DNA of 64,000 nt from Methyloligella solikamskensis (lineage in GTDB: Bacteria; Pseudomonadota; Alphaproteobacteria; Rhizobiales; Methyloligellaceae), in contig NZ_JBHTJO010000001.1 of assembly GCF_042676065.1 (NCBI RefSeq), positions 1,674,001 through 1,738,000 on the forward strand, given 5' to 3'. A program made the position numbers and the translations under genes. Positions 15,779 to 23,693 of the stretch are shown here, piece by piece. The notes beneath the pieces are model-generated. The model did not search any database and had not been told where the DNA came from. It saw only the letters and a program-made list of their open reading frames with translations. Each line of letters begins with the position of its first letter. Within the stretch, counting starts at the first letter, position 1.

Positions 15779-16068
15779 CCACTGCTTCTCTCTACGACGT
15801 GATTTTGTCGCCGGTGATCACCGAAAAGTCGACGGCGGCTTCGGAGTTCAACCAGGTGATCTTCAAGGTTCGCCAGGACGCGACCAAGGCCCAGATCAAG
15901 AAGGCTGTCGAGAAGCTCTTCGACGTGAAGGTCCTGGCCGTGAACACCATCGTGCGCAAGGGGAAGAACAAGCGGTTCCGCGGTATCCCCGGACGCCAGA
16001 AGGACATCAAGAAGGCCGTCGTGCGCCTCGCCGAAGGCGAGAAGATCGACGTGACGACGGGAATTTAG
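15775..16068 (+). CDS. rplW: 50S ribosomal protein L23
   Basis: 97 codons, usual length. L23 (uL23) sits at the mouth of the exit tunnel and is the docking point for trigger factor and signal recognition particle. The segment ILSPVITEKSTAASEFNQVIFKV and the lysine-rich RKGKNKRFRGIPGRQKDIKKAVVRL are typical. Its ATG overlaps the rplD TGA (ATGA), and rplB starts four bases after its stop. No oddities seen. Confidence 0.98.
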   Translation: MTTASLYDVILSPVITEKSTAASEFNQVIFKVRQDATKAQIKKAVEKLFDVKVLAVNTIVRKGKNKRFRGIPGRQKDIKKAVVRLAEGEKIDVTTGI

Positions 16069-16072
16069 AGCT

Positions 16073-16912
16073 ATGGCACTGAAGACCTTCAAACCCCGGA
16101 CCTCGAGCCAGCGTCAGCTGGTGCTCGTCGACCGCAAGCAGCTCTGGAAGGGCAAGCCCGTGAAGTCCCTCACCGAGGGGCTCACCCAGAAGGGCGGCCG
16201 CAACAACCATGGCCGCGTTTCGGTCTGGCATCGCGGTGGCGGTCACAAGCGCACCTATCGCCGGGTTGATTTCAAGCGCCGCAAGTGGGGCGTGCCGGCA
16301 ACCGTGGAGCGGATCGAGTACGATCCCAACCGCACGGCGTTCATCGCGCTGATCAAGTATGAGGACGGCGAGCTGTCATACATCATCGCGCCGCAGCGTC
16401 TGGCCGAGGGCGATCCGGTGATCGCGGACTCCAAGGCGGACATCAAGCCGGGCAATGCGATGCCGCTTGCCGCCATGCCGATCGGCACCATCGTCCACAA
16501 TGTGGAGATGAAGGAAGGCAAGGGCGGTCAGCTGGCCCGCGCAGCCGGATCCTACGTCCAGCTGGTCGGTCGCGACGGAGACTATTCGATCATCCGGCTG
16601 AAGTCCGGCGAGACCCGTCTGGTTCGGTCGGGCTGCATGGCCACGGTCGGGGCGGTGTCCAACCCGGACAACGCGAATATCAATCTCGGCAAGGCCGGCA
16701 GGAGCCGCTGGCTCGGTCGCAGGCCCACAGTGCGCGGTGTAGTCATGAACCCGCACGACCATCCGCATGGCGGTGGTGAGGGCCGGACCTCGGGCGGTCG
16801 CCATCCTGTTACTCCGTGGGGTAAGCCCACCAAGGGCAAGCGCACCCGGAGCAACAAGGAAAGCGACAAGTACATCCTGCGCAGCCGGCACATGAAGAAG
16901 AAGAGAGGTTAG
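16073..16912 (+). CDS. rplB: 50S ribosomal protein L2
   Basis: 279 codons. L2 (uL2) is among the most conserved ribosomal proteins; it supports subunit association and peptidyl transfer. The N-terminal OB-like part contains KGGRNNHGRVSVWHRGGGHKR and the C-terminal part carries the conserved VMNPHDHPHGGGEGRT, which includes the histidine invariant near the catalytic centre. The C-terminus ends in a basic run (KYILRSRHMKKKRG). It follows rplW after a 4-base gap, and rpsS starts after a further four bases. Confidence 0.99.
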   Translation: MALKTFKPRTSSQRQLVLVDRKQLWKGKPVKSLTEGLTQKGGRNNHGRVSVWHRGGGHKRTYRRVDFKRRKWGVPATVERIEYDPNRTAFIALIKYEDGELSYIIAPQRLAEGDPVIADSKADIKPGNAMPLAAMPIGTIVHNVEMKEGKGGQLARAAGSYVQLVGRDGDYSIIRLKSGETRLVRSGCMATVGAVSNPDNANINLGKAGRSRWLGRRPTVRGVVMNPHDHPHGGGEGRTSGGRHPVTPWGKPTKGKRTRSNKESDKYILRSRHMKKKRG

Positions 16913-16916
16913 GGCG

Positions 16917-17195
16917 GTGACGCGTTCTGTTTGGAAAGGTCCGTTCGTCGACGGATATCTGCTCAAAAAGGCAGACAAGGCGCGCGAGAGCGGCTCCAGC
17001 GCAGTGATCAAGATGTGGTCCCGGCGCTCGACCATCCTGCCGCAATTCGTCGGGCTGACCTTCGGCGTCCATAACGGTCAGAAGCACATCCCCGTGCTGG
17101 TGACCGAGGACATGGTGGGACACAAGTTTGGTGAGTTCGCTCCGACCCGGACGTTCCCGGGCCACGCGGCGGACCGCAAGGCGAAGAGGAAATAG
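16917..17195 (+). CDS. rpsS: 30S ribosomal protein S19
   Basis: 92 codons with a GTG start at 16917, which gives the canonical N-terminus MTRSVWKGPFVDGYLL. S19 (uS19) pairs with S13 in the 30S head and contacts the A-site tRNA. Conserved WSRRSTILPQFVGLTFGVHNGQKHIPV and the basic end PGHAADRKAKRK are present. The purine-rich AAGAAGAGAGGTTAGGGC at the end of rplB supplies the ribosome binding site, so initiation follows rplB termination closely. Confidence 0.98.
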   Translation: MTRSVWKGPFVDGYLLKKADKARESGSSAVIKMWSRRSTILPQFVGLTFGVHNGQKHIPVLVTEDMVGHKFGEFAPTRTFPGHAADRKAKRK

Positions 17196-17197
17196 CG

Positions 17198-17578
17198 ATG
17201 GGTAAGCCGCATCGCGAGAGGACTCTCGGCGAGAACGAAGCGCAGGCCGTAACCCGGCTGCTGCGGGTGAGCCCGCAGAAGCTGAACCTGGTTGCCCAGA
17301 TGATCCGGGGCAAGAAGGTCGACCGCGCTCTGGCCGATCTCACCTTCTCGCGCAAACGCATCGCGCAGGATGTGAAGAAGACTCTGCAGTCGGCGATTGC
17401 CAATGCGGAGAACAATCACGATCTCGATGTCGATGCCCTGGTCGTCAAGGAGGCCTTTGTCGGCAAAGGGCTGGTGATGAAGCGGATCAAACCCCGGGCG
17501 CGCGGTCGTGCTGCCCGGATCCTGAAGCCGTTTTCGCAGATCACCGTGGTCGTGCGCCAAGTTGAGGACGCAGCGTAA
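17198..17578 (+). CDS. rplV: 50S ribosomal protein L22
   Basis: 126 codons. L22 (uL22) sends a beta hairpin into the exit tunnel, where mutations give macrolide resistance; here the hairpin tip region reads VMKRIKPRARGRAARILKPF and is intact. The N-terminal LLRVSPQKLNLVAQMIRGKKV is typical. The stop codon overlaps the rpsC start by one base (TAATG). Two bases separate it from rpsS. Confidence 0.98.
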   Translation: MGKPHRERTLGENEAQAVTRLLRVSPQKLNLVAQMIRGKKVDRALADLTFSRKRIAQDVKKTLQSAIANAENNHDLDVDALVVKEAFVGKGLVMKRIKPRARGRAARILKPFSQITVVVRQVEDAA

Positions 17579-18300
17579 TGGGACAGAAAGTCAATCCGAT
17601 CGGGCTCCGGCTCGGCGTCAACCGCACCTGGGACTCCCGTTGGTTCGCCGACGGTGAGGAATATGCCCGGCTGCTGCACGAGGACATCAAGATGCGCGAG
17701 CATATCTTGAAGTCCCGCAAGCAGGCTGGCATCTCCAAGGTGGTGATCGAGCGTCCGCACAAGAAGTGCCGGGTGACGATCCACACGGCGCGGCCCGGCA
17801 TCCTGATCGGCAAGAAGGGCGCCGATATCGACAAGATGCGCAAGGAGCTGTCCAAGCTGACGGACTCCGAGGTGCACGTGAATATCGTCGAGATCCGCAA
17901 GCCCGAGATCGACGCCAACCTGGTGGCCGAGAGCATCGCGCAGCAGCTTGAGCGCCGCGTTGCCTTCCGCCGGGCCATGAAGCGGGCCGTGCAGTCCACC
18001 ATGCGCATGGGTGCGCAGGGTATCCGGATCAACTGCTCCGGCCGTCTGGGCGGCACCGAGATCGCCCGCATGGAGTGGTATCGCGAAGGCCGTGTGCCGC
18101 TGCACACCCTGCGTGCCGACATCGATTACGGCACCGCGCTGGCGCGCACCGCTTACGGCATCATCGGCATCAAGGTCTGGATCTTCAAAGGTGAGATCCT
18201 GGATCACGATCCGATGGCTCAGGAAACCCGCGCAATGGATGCCCAGGAGGGTGGCCGTTCGGGCGGCGGACCCCGCCGCAACGCTCCGGCGTCGGCGTAA
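17578..18300 (+). CDS. rpsC: 30S ribosomal protein S3
   Basis: 240 codons. S3 (uS3) forms part of the mRNA entry channel and its helicase function. The KH domain motif (RPGILIGKKGADIDKMRKEL) is clear near residues 75-95, and the C-terminal domain carries GRLGGTEIARMEWYREGRVPLHTLRADIDYG. The C-terminal tail is Gly/Arg/Pro-rich and poorly conserved. Translation probably re-initiates from rplV through the TAATG overlap. rplP follows after 26 bases. Confidence 0.98.
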   Translation: MGQKVNPIGLRLGVNRTWDSRWFADGEEYARLLHEDIKMREHILKSRKQAGISKVVIERPHKKCRVTIHTARPGILIGKKGADIDKMRKELSKLTDSEVHVNIVEIRKPEIDANLVAESIAQQLERRVAFRRAMKRAVQSTMRMGAQGIRINCSGRLGGTEIARMEWYREGRVPLHTLRADIDYGTALARTAYGIIGIKVWIFKGEILDHDPMAQETRAMDAQEGGRSGGGPRRNAPASA

Positions 18301-18326
18301 GGAATTGAAAGAATAGGCGAAGCGTT

Positions 18327-18740
18327 ATGCTGCAACCGAAACGGACGAAATACAGGAAGGTCCAGAAGGGCCGTATCCGCGGCAATGCGACCGGCGGTAC
18401 GGATCTGAACTTCGGAACCTTCGGCCTGAAGGCCCAGGAGCCGGCGCGGATCACTTCGCGTCAGATCGAGGCCGCGCGCCGGGCGATGACCCGTCAGATG
18501 AAGCGTGCCGGCCGTGTGTGGATCCGGATCTTTCCGGACACGCCGATCTCCAAGAAGCCGACCGAAGTCCGCATGGGTAAGGGCAAGGGCTCGCCGGAGT
18601 ATTGGGCGGCCAAGGTGAAGCCCGGCCGGATCATGTTTGAGATCGATGGTGTGGGTGAGCCGGTGGCGCGGGAGGCCCTGCGTTTGGCCGCCGCGAAGCT
18701 GCCGATCAAGACCCGTCTCGTGATGCGAGTGGAAGGCTAG
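18327..18740 (+). CDS. rplP: 50S ribosomal protein L16
   Basis: 137 codons. L16 (uL16) shapes the A-site tRNA binding region of the 50S subunit. MLQPKRTKYRKVQKGRIRGNATGGT at the N-terminus and the conserved RMGKGKGSPEYWAAKVKPGRIMFEI are intact. The arginine in the GRMGKGKG-type loop that PRMT-like or YcfD enzymes modify in other bacteria lies in this conserved segment. The gene is followed after five bases by rpmC. Confidence 0.98.
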   Translation: MLQPKRTKYRKVQKGRIRGNATGGTDLNFGTFGLKAQEPARITSRQIEAARRAMTRQMKRAGRVWIRIFPDTPISKKPTEVRMGKGKGSPEYWAAKVKPGRIMFEIDGVGEPVAREALRLAAAKLPIKTRLVMRVEG

Positions 18741-18745
18741 GAACG

Positions 18746-18949
18746 ATGAAGGCCGAAGAGATCCACGATATGACGCCGGATCAGCTCAGCGACGAGCTGG
18801 TGAAGCTGAAGAAGGAGCAGTTCAACCTGCGCTTCCAGGCGGCGTCGGGACAGCTTGAGAACACCGCCCGCGTACGGCAGGTGCGGAGAGACATTGCGCG
18901 CGTGAAGACGATCACGCGTCAGAAGGCCGAAGCGGCCAAGAAGGCGTAA
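18746..18949 (+). CDS. rpmC: 50S ribosomal protein L29
   Basis: 67 codons, normal. L29 (uL29) is a two-helix protein beside L23 at the tunnel exit and contributes to the trigger factor and signal recognition particle platform. The sequence MKAEEIHDMTPDQLSDELVKLKKEQFNLRFQAASGQLEN is typical, with the conserved FNLRFQ. It lies between rplP and rpsQ, the universal S10-operon order. An A-rich GGACGAAGAAG stretch after its stop serves rpsQ. Confidence 0.97.
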   Translation: MKAEEIHDMTPDQLSDELVKLKKEQFNLRFQAASGQLENTARVRQVRRDIARVKTITRQKAEAAKKA

Positions 18950-18960
18950 GGACGAAGAAG

Positions 18961-19206
18961 ATGCCGAAGCGAATTCTGCAAGGTGTCGTGGTGAGCGACA
19001 AGAACAACAAGACCGTGGTGGTCAAGGTGGAGCGCCGCTTCACCCATCCGCTGCTGCGCAAGACCGTGCGCCGGACGAAGAACTACCAGGCGCATGACGA
19101 GCAGAACGCGTGCAAGGTCGGCGACACGGTTTGGATCGAGGAGTGCCCTCCGCTCTCAAAGCATAAGAGCTGGATGGTCGTTCCGCGGGATGAAGCAAGC
19201 GCTTAA
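18961..19206 (+). CDS. rpsQ: 30S ribosomal protein S17
   Basis: 81 codons. S17 (uS17) is an early assembly protein with an OB fold that binds 16S rRNA helices 7 and 11. MPKRILQGVVVSDKNNKTVVVKVERRFTHPLLRKTVRRTK is canonical, and the end VWIEECPPLSKHKSWMVV holds the conserved PLSKxK motif. It closes the S10 set; rplN, first of the spc set, begins 31 bases later without any visible terminator or clear promoter. Confidence 0.98.
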   Translation: MPKRILQGVVVSDKNNKTVVVKVERRFTHPLLRKTVRRTKNYQAHDEQNACKVGDTVWIEECPPLSKHKSWMVVPRDEASA

Positions 19207-19237
19207 GGGCGATAATTCGGGTTAGAGGATCATTGCA

Positions 19238-19606
19238 ATGATTCAAATGCAGTCAAATCTCGATGTCGCCGACAATTCCGGCGCGCGCCGCGTCCAGTGC
19301 ATCAAGGTGCTGGGCGGGTCCAAGCGGAAGTATGCCTCGATCGGCGACATGATCGTGGTGAGCGTCAAGGAGGCGATCCCGCGCGGCCGCGTGAAGAAGG
19401 GGCAGGTCATGAAGGCCATCGTCGTGCGTACCGCCAAGGGCGTGCGCCGTGCCGACGGCAGCCTGATCCGCTTCGACCGCAACGCAGCGGTGCTGGTCAA
19501 TCCGCAGGGCGAGCCCGTGGGTACCCGTATCTTCGGGCCCGTGACCCGCGAGCTGCGCGCCAAGAAGCAGATGAAGATCGTCAGCCTGGCGCCGGAGGTG
19601 CTGTAG
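19238..19606 (+). CDS. rplN: 50S ribosomal protein L14
   Basis: 122 codons, exact family size. L14 (uL14) lies at the subunit interface, contacts L19 and forms intersubunit bridge B8; it is also the target of ribosome silencing factor RsfS. MIQMQSNLDVADNSGARRVQCIKVLGGS and the end LRAKKQMKIVSLAPEVL are canonical. It is the first gene of the spc set. The ATG sits just behind GGATCATTGCA; rplX starts two bases after the stop. Confidence 0.98.
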   Translation: MIQMQSNLDVADNSGARRVQCIKVLGGSKRKYASIGDMIVVSVKEAIPRGRVKKGQVMKAIVVRTAKGVRRADGSLIRFDRNAAVLVNPQGEPVGTRIFGPVTRELRAKKQMKIVSLAPEVL

Positions 19607-19608
19607 CA

Positions 19609-19932
19609 ATGGCGTTGAAGCTGAAAGTCCGCAAAGGCGACAAGGTCGTCGTCACCAGCGGTAAGGACAAGGGCAAGCGCGGCGAAGTGCTGAAGGTGAT
19701 GCCTTCGGAGAACCGCGTGCTGGTTCAGGGTGTCTCGATGATGCAGAAGCATCAGAAGCAGACCCCCTCCCAGGAGGCCGGGATCGTCGCCAAGGAGGCG
19801 CCGATCCATATCTCCAACATCGCCCTGGAGGACCCCAAGGACGGGGAGCCGACCCGGGTTGGATACAAGTTTTTGAAGGATGGGCGCAAAGTGCGGTTCG
19901 CCAAGCGCTCCGGCGAGGTGATCGATGGCTGA
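19609..19932 (+). CDS. rplX: 50S ribosomal protein L24
   Basis: 107 codons from the ATG at 19609; a longer in-frame reading back into rplN is an artefact. L24 (uL24) starts 50S assembly and later sits near the tunnel exit. The KOW motif is KVRKGDKVVVTSGKDKGKRGEV at residues 5-26, and the C-terminal VGYKFLKDGRKVRFAKRSGEVI is typical. It ends inside rplE (8-base overlap), so L24 and L5 translation are likely coupled. In E. coli this junction region is where S8 represses the spc mRNA. Confidence 0.97.
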   Translation: MALKLKVRKGDKVVVTSGKDKGKRGEVLKVMPSENRVLVQGVSMMQKHQKQTPSQEAGIVAKEAPIHISNIALEDPKDGEPTRVGYKFLKDGRKVRFAKRSGEVIDG

Positions 19933-20497
19933 GGCAGTTTACGTTCCGCGGCTCAAGGAGCACTACAACGACGTGGTGCGTGGCGAGCTGACCAAGGAAT
20001 TCGGCTATCAGAACGTGATGCAGGTTCCGCGGCTCGAGAAGGTCGTGCTGAACATGGGCATCGGCGAGGCTGTGGCAGACTCCAAGAAGGTGAATGCGGC
20101 CGCCGGCGATCTCGGCCTGATCGCAGGTCAGAAGCCGATCATCACCAAGGCTCGCAAGTCCATCGCCGGCTTCAAGCTGCGCGAAGGCATGCCGGTAGGC
20201 TGCAAGGTGACGCTCCGTAAGGCGCGTATGTATGAGTTCATCGACCGCCTGGTGAATATCGCGCTGCCCCGCGTGCGTGATTTCCGCGGGCTGAACCCGA
20301 AGAGCTTCGACGGGCGCGGCAACTTCACGATGGGCCTGAAAGAGCACATCATTTTCCCCGAGATCAACTACGACAAGGTCGAGGAGATCTGGGGCCTGGA
20401 CATCATTGTTTGCACGACGGCAGAGAACGACGACGAAGCGCGGGCGCTGCTGAAGGGCTTCAACTTTCCGTTCCGCGGCGAAGCCAAAGCGGCTTAA
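19925..20497 (+). CDS. rplE: 50S ribosomal protein L5
   Basis: 190 codons. L5 (uL5) binds 5S rRNA, forms the central protuberance and touches the P-site tRNA. The motif LNMGIGEAVADSKKV, the loop KPIITKARKSIAGFKLREGMPVG and the block RDFRGLNPKSFDGRGNFTMGLKEHIIFPEI are intact. The C-terminus has an extra short Ala/Lys tail (RGEAKAA). The gene overlaps rplX by eight bases, with rpsN 20 bases downstream behind a GAAGGAGG ribosome binding site. Confidence 0.98.
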   Translation: MAEAVYVPRLKEHYNDVVRGELTKEFGYQNVMQVPRLEKVVLNMGIGEAVADSKKVNAAAGDLGLIAGQKPIITKARKSIAGFKLREGMPVGCKVTLRKARMYEFIDRLVNIALPRVRDFRGLNPKSFDGRGNFTMGLKEHIIFPEINYDKVEEIWGLDIIVCTTAENDDEARALLKGFNFPFRGEAKAA

Positions 20498-20517
20498 CGA
20501 CCGCGAAGGAGGACTGA

Positions 20518-20823
20518 ATGGCAAAGACGAGCATGGTGGAGCGCGACAAGAAGCGCCGCCGCATGTCGAAAGAATTCAAGACCCGCCGGGAGCGGCTTAA
20601 GGCGGTCGCAGCCGATCGTACGCTTCCCCCGGAGGAGCGTTTCGCAGCGCGGCTTAAGCTCGCCGAGCTGCCGCGCAACTCGTCGCCGGTGCGGATTCAC
20701 AACCGCTGCGCCGTGACGGGCCGTCCGCGTGGCTATTACCGGAAGCTGAAGCTGTCTCGCATCATGCTGCGGGAGCTGGGCAATAATGGCCTGATCCCGG
20801 GCATGGTGAAGTCGAGCTGGTAG
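20518..20823 (+). CDS. rpsN: 30S ribosomal protein S14 (zinc-free type)
   Basis: 101 codons, the long C-minus form typical of proteobacteria; the zinc-binding CxxC pairs of the short form are absent. S14 (uS14) assembles late into the 30S head. MAKTSMVERDKKRRRMSKEF is a normal N-terminus, and the conserved RCAVTGRPRGYYRKLKLSRIMLRELG precedes the end LIPGMVKSSW. An AAGGAGG Shine-Dalgarno lies immediately upstream. rpsH follows after 22 bases. Confidence 0.98.
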   Translation: MAKTSMVERDKKRRRMSKEFKTRRERLKAVAADRTLPPEERFAARLKLAELPRNSSPVRIHNRCAVTGRPRGYYRKLKLSRIMLRELGNNGLIPGMVKSSW

Positions 20824-20845
20824 AGAAGGCTGGTAGAGAACTGGC

Positions 20846-21244
20846 ATGAGCATCAATGATCCATTGGGCGATATGCTCGCCCGCATCCGCAACGCGCTCC
20901 TGCGCAATAAGTCACGGGTCACCACGCCGACCTCCAAGCTGCGTCAGCATGTGCTCGACGTGCTTCAGGAAGAAGGCTATATCCGCGGCTACGCGCAGGT
21001 CGATTACGACAACGGTCAGTCGGAGTTTGACATCGAGCTGAAATACTTCGATGGCGAGCCGGTGATCAAAGAGATCAAGCGCGTGTCCACGCCGGGGCGG
21101 CGGGTTTATTCATCCGTTCGGGATTTGCCGACCGTGGCCAACGGGCTCGGCGTGGCGATCCTGTCGACTCCTAAGGGCGTGATGTCCGATTCGAAGGCTC
21201 GTACCGAGAACGTCGGTGGCGAGATCCTTTGTAACGTATTCTAA
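20846..21244 (+). CDS. rpsH: 30S ribosomal protein S8
   Basis: 132 codons. S8 (uS8) binds helix 21 of 16S rRNA and in E. coli is the translational repressor of the spc operon. MSINDPLGDMLARIRNALLRNKSRVTTPTS is typical, as is the C-terminal GVMSDSKARTENVGGEILCNVF. Note RVYSSVRDLPTVANGLGVAILSTPKGVM, the normal C-terminal binding region. A mimic of helix 21 was not searched for beyond reading the rplX-rplE junction by eye. Confidence 0.98.
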   Translation: MSINDPLGDMLARIRNALLRNKSRVTTPTSKLRQHVLDVLQEEGYIRGYAQVDYDNGQSEFDIELKYFDGEPVIKEIKRVSTPGRRVYSSVRDLPTVANGLGVAILSTPKGVMSDSKARTENVGGEILCNVF

Positions 21245-21275
21245 GATTTGAACTTTTTCGGGTGAGACGAAGATA

Positions 21276-21809
21276 ATGTCGCGTATTGGCAAAAGGCCGG
21301 TGACCATCCCGAGCGGCGTGACAGCCACGCTGGACGGGCAGCATGTCGCCATCAAAGGTCCCAAGGGCGAGCTGAGCCAGCATCTGGTGGACGATGTTCT
21401 GCTGAAGCTGGAAGACGGCGAGCTCACGGTTTCCCCGCGCGACGAGTCCAAGCGCTCGCAGTCGATGTGGGGCATGTCGCGGACGGTGATCGCCAATCTC
21501 GTGACGGGCGTCACGGAAGGCTTCACCAAGAAGCTCGAGATCACCGGCGTCGGTTACCGCGCCGCGGTGCAGGGCAAGACCCTGCAGCTCAATCTCGGCT
21601 TCAGCCACGAGGTGAACTATCCGATCCCGGAAGGTATCGAGATCCAGTGTCCGAAGCCGACGGAGATCGTCGTGTCGGGCATCGATAAGCAGAAGGTCGG
21701 CCAAGTGGCCGCGGAGATCCGCGCCTATCGTCCGCCGGAGCCCTATAAGGGCAAGGGCGTGCGCTATGAGGGCGAGTACATTCTCCGTAAGGAAGGCAAG
21801 AAGAAGTAG
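21276..21809 (+). CDS. rplF: 50S ribosomal protein L6
   Basis: 177 codons, standard. L6 (uL6) lies near the sarcin-ricin loop and the factor-binding site of the 50S subunit. MSRIGKRPVTIPSGVTATLDGQHVAIKGPKGEL is the first of the two related L6 repeats, and the second ends GVRYEGEYILRKEGKKK, with the conserved PPEPYKGKG just before it. rpsH ends 31 bases upstream and rplR begins two bases downstream. Confidence 0.99.
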   Translation: MSRIGKRPVTIPSGVTATLDGQHVAIKGPKGELSQHLVDDVLLKLEDGELTVSPRDESKRSQSMWGMSRTVIANLVTGVTEGFTKKLEITGVGYRAAVQGKTLQLNLGFSHEVNYPIPEGIEIQCPKPTEIVVSGIDKQKVGQVAAEIRAYRPPEPYKGKGVRYEGEYILRKEGKKK

Positions 21810-21811
21810 CC

Positions 21812-22174
21812 ATGAGCGGGACAGGAACAGGCTTTACGAGGCGGCAGCAGCGTGTGCGCCAGGCTCTGAAGCGGACGGCAAACGGCCGCGCGCGGCTTTC
21901 GATTTTCCGGTCGTCCAAGCATATCTATGCGCAGGTCATCGACGACACCGAGGGCAAGACCATGGCGGCTGCCTCGACGCTCGATAAGGATCTGCAGGGC
22001 TCGATCAAGAAGGGCAGCGATGTCGCGGCGGCGGAAGCCGTGGGCAAGCTCGTTGCCGAGCGGGCGGCGAAGGCCGGCGTCAAAGACGTTGTCTTCGACC
22101 GTGGCGGTTATCTTTATCACGGCCGGGTCAAGGCGCTGGCGGATGCCGCGCGTGAAGCCGGCTTGAATTTCTAG
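21812..22174 (+). CDS. rplR: 50S ribosomal protein L18
   Basis: 120 codons. L18 (uL18) binds 5S rRNA together with L5 and L25-type proteins. The arginine-rich N-terminus (TGFTRRQQRVRQALKRTANGRARLSIFRSSKHIYAQVIDD) and the C-terminal FDRGGYLYHGRVKALADAAREAGLNF are typical. It follows rplF after two bases and is followed by rpsE after 22 bases containing GGGAAAGGG as ribosome binding site. Confidence 0.98.
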   Translation: MSGTGTGFTRRQQRVRQALKRTANGRARLSIFRSSKHIYAQVIDDTEGKTMAAASTLDKDLQGSIKKGSDVAAAEAVGKLVAERAAKAGVKDVVFDRGGYLYHGRVKALADAAREAGLNF

Positions 22175-22196
22175 GTTCCAGGGAAAGGGTTCTAAC

Positions 22197-22775
22197 GTGG
22201 CACGTCCTCAATCGCGCGGTCCGCAAGGCAGAGACCGCGATGATCGTGACAACGAGTTTGTCGACAAGCTCGTCCACATCAACCGCGTCGCCAAGGTGGT
22301 GAAGGGCGGACGTCGCTTCGGTTTCGCCGCGCTGGTCGTCGTGGGCGACCAGAAGGGCCGGGTCGGTTTCGGCCACGGCAAGGCGCGCGAGGTGCCTGAG
22401 GCGATCCGCAAGGCAACGGAGTCGGCCAAGCGCGGCCTGCTGCGCGTGCCGCTGCGCGAAGGCCGGACCCTGCATCACGACGTGGAAGGCCATCATGGCG
22501 CAGGCAAGGTCGTGCTCCGCGCGGCGCCTCCCGGCACCGGCATCATCGCCGGCGGCCCAATGCGCGCCGTGTTCGAGACCCTGGGCATCCAGGACGTGGT
22601 TGCGAAGTCGGTTGGCACGTCCAACCCGTACAACATGATCCGCGCAACCTTCGATGCGCTTTCCCACGAGGACAGCCCGCGCAGCGTGGCGGCCCGCCGG
22701 GGCAAGAAGGTTTCCGAGATCGTGTCGCGCCGCCGCGACGAAGCCGGCGATGCGGCCGGTGCTGCGGACGTTTAA
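22197..22775 (+). CDS. rpsE: 30S ribosomal protein S5
   Basis: 192 codons with a GTG start. S5 (uS5) lies at the mRNA entry site and affects accuracy; spectinomycin resistance maps to its loop 2. The double-stranded RNA-binding-like domain (LVHINRVAKVVKGGRRFGFAALVVVGD) is intact with the Lys-Gly-Gly-Arg-Arg loop of the sensitive type. The C-terminal half contains GPMRAVFETLGIQDVVAKSVGTSNPYNMIRATFDAL. The upstream GGGAAAGGG supports the GTG at 22197. Confidence 0.98.
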   Translation: MARPQSRGPQGRDRDDRDNEFVDKLVHINRVAKVVKGGRRFGFAALVVVGDQKGRVGFGHGKAREVPEAIRKATESAKRGLLRVPLREGRTLHHDVEGHHGAGKVVLRAAPPGTGIIAGGPMRAVFETLGIQDVVAKSVGTSNPYNMIRATFDALSHEDSPRSVAARRGKKVSEIVSRRRDEAGDAAGAADV

Positions 22776-22809
22776 CAGAAGCTCTTTTTGACGAGACAGG
22801 TTGGTCGAG

Positions 22810-23016
22810 ATGGCCGAAGCAAAGAATAAGACCGTCACGGTCGAGCAGATCGGCAGCCCCATCCGGCGGCCGAAGGATCAGCGTCAGACCCTCGTGGGGC
22901 TGGGGCTCAACAAGATGCATAAGCGCCGCACGCTGGAGGATACCCCGGCCGTGCGCGGCATGATCGCCAAGGTAAGCCATCTGGTGCGCGTCGTCGAAGA
23001 CGAGCAGAAGGCGTAA
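22810..23016 (+). CDS. rpmD: 50S ribosomal protein L30
   Basis: 68 codons from the ATG at 22810; a TTG three codons upstream is in frame, but the ATG gives the sensible N-terminus MAEAKNKTVTVEQIGSPIRR. L30 (uL30) is a small peripheral 50S protein. The core KTVTVEQIGSPIRRPKDQRQTLVGLGLNKM and RTLEDTPAVRGMIAKVSHLVRV match the family closely. It lies between rpsE and rplO, the conserved position; L30 is missing from some bacteria, so its presence is informative. Confidence 0.96.
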   Translation: MAEAKNKTVTVEQIGSPIRRPKDQRQTLVGLGLNKMHKRRTLEDTPAVRGMIAKVSHLVRVVEDEQKA

Positions 23017-23027
23017 AGGTTGAAACG

Positions 23028-23633
23028 ATGCGACTGAACGAACTGAAAGACCGTCCGGGTTCCACCCATTCCAAGAAGCGGGTGGGGCGTGGGCCGGGTT
23101 CCGGCCTGGCCAAGACCTCCGGTCACGGCATGAAGGGTCAGAAGGCCCGTTCCGGCGTTGCGCTCAAGGGCTTCGAGGGCGGCCAGATGCCGCTCGACCG
23201 TCGTCTGCCGAAGCGCGGCTTCAACAACATCTTCGCCAAGCACTTCAACGAGGTGAATCTCGGGCGTGTTCAGGCGGCGATCGATTCCGGCAGGCTCGAC
23301 GGCAAGAAGCCGGTGAATGCTGCTGCGCTGAAGGATGCCGGTCTGATCCGCCGCGAGCTTGACGGTGTGCGTCTGCTCGGTCAGGGCGAGATCAAGGCCA
23401 AGGTGAGCTTCGAGGTGGCCGGCGCGAGTGCGGCCGCGGTGAAGGCGGTCGAGGCCGCCGGCGGTTCGGTTACGGTCGTGTCGCCCGACGAAGCGAAGAA
23501 AGAGAAGAGCGCCAAAGCGCCGGCAAAGAAAAGCGCGTCCAAGGCCAAGGCCGACGACGCTGCGTCTGACGGGGGTGAAGCCGAGGCCGATAAGGCCGGA
23601 TCCTCTCAGTCAAAGGCGAAAAAAGAGGATTAG
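23028..23633 (+). CDS. rplO: 50S ribosomal protein L15 with extended C-terminal tail
   Basis: 201 codons against about 144 in E. coli. L15 (uL15) is a late-assembly protein of the 50S core. The N-terminal half is canonical (MRLNELKDRPGSTHSKKRVGRGPGSG, then the GHGMKGQKAR region). The final 50 residues (about 152-201) form a low-complexity tail of Lys, Ala, Ser, Asp and Glu with alternating basic and acidic patches. Extensions of L15 occur in alphaproteobacteria, but this one is long. secY follows 60 bases later. Confidence 0.97.
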   Translation: MRLNELKDRPGSTHSKKRVGRGPGSGLAKTSGHGMKGQKARSGVALKGFEGGQMPLDRRLPKRGFNNIFAKHFNEVNLGRVQAAIDSGRLDGKKPVNAAALKDAGLIRRELDGVRLLGQGEIKAKVSFEVAGASAAAVKAVEAAGGSVTVVSPDEAKKEKSAKAPAKKSASKAKADDAASDGGEAEADKAGSSQSKAKKED

Positions 23634-23693
23634 CGCGCGCAGCCCTTAGCGGCGCTTCGTCGCTCAAGGGTGCGGAAAGGGAGGCAGCGCCTC

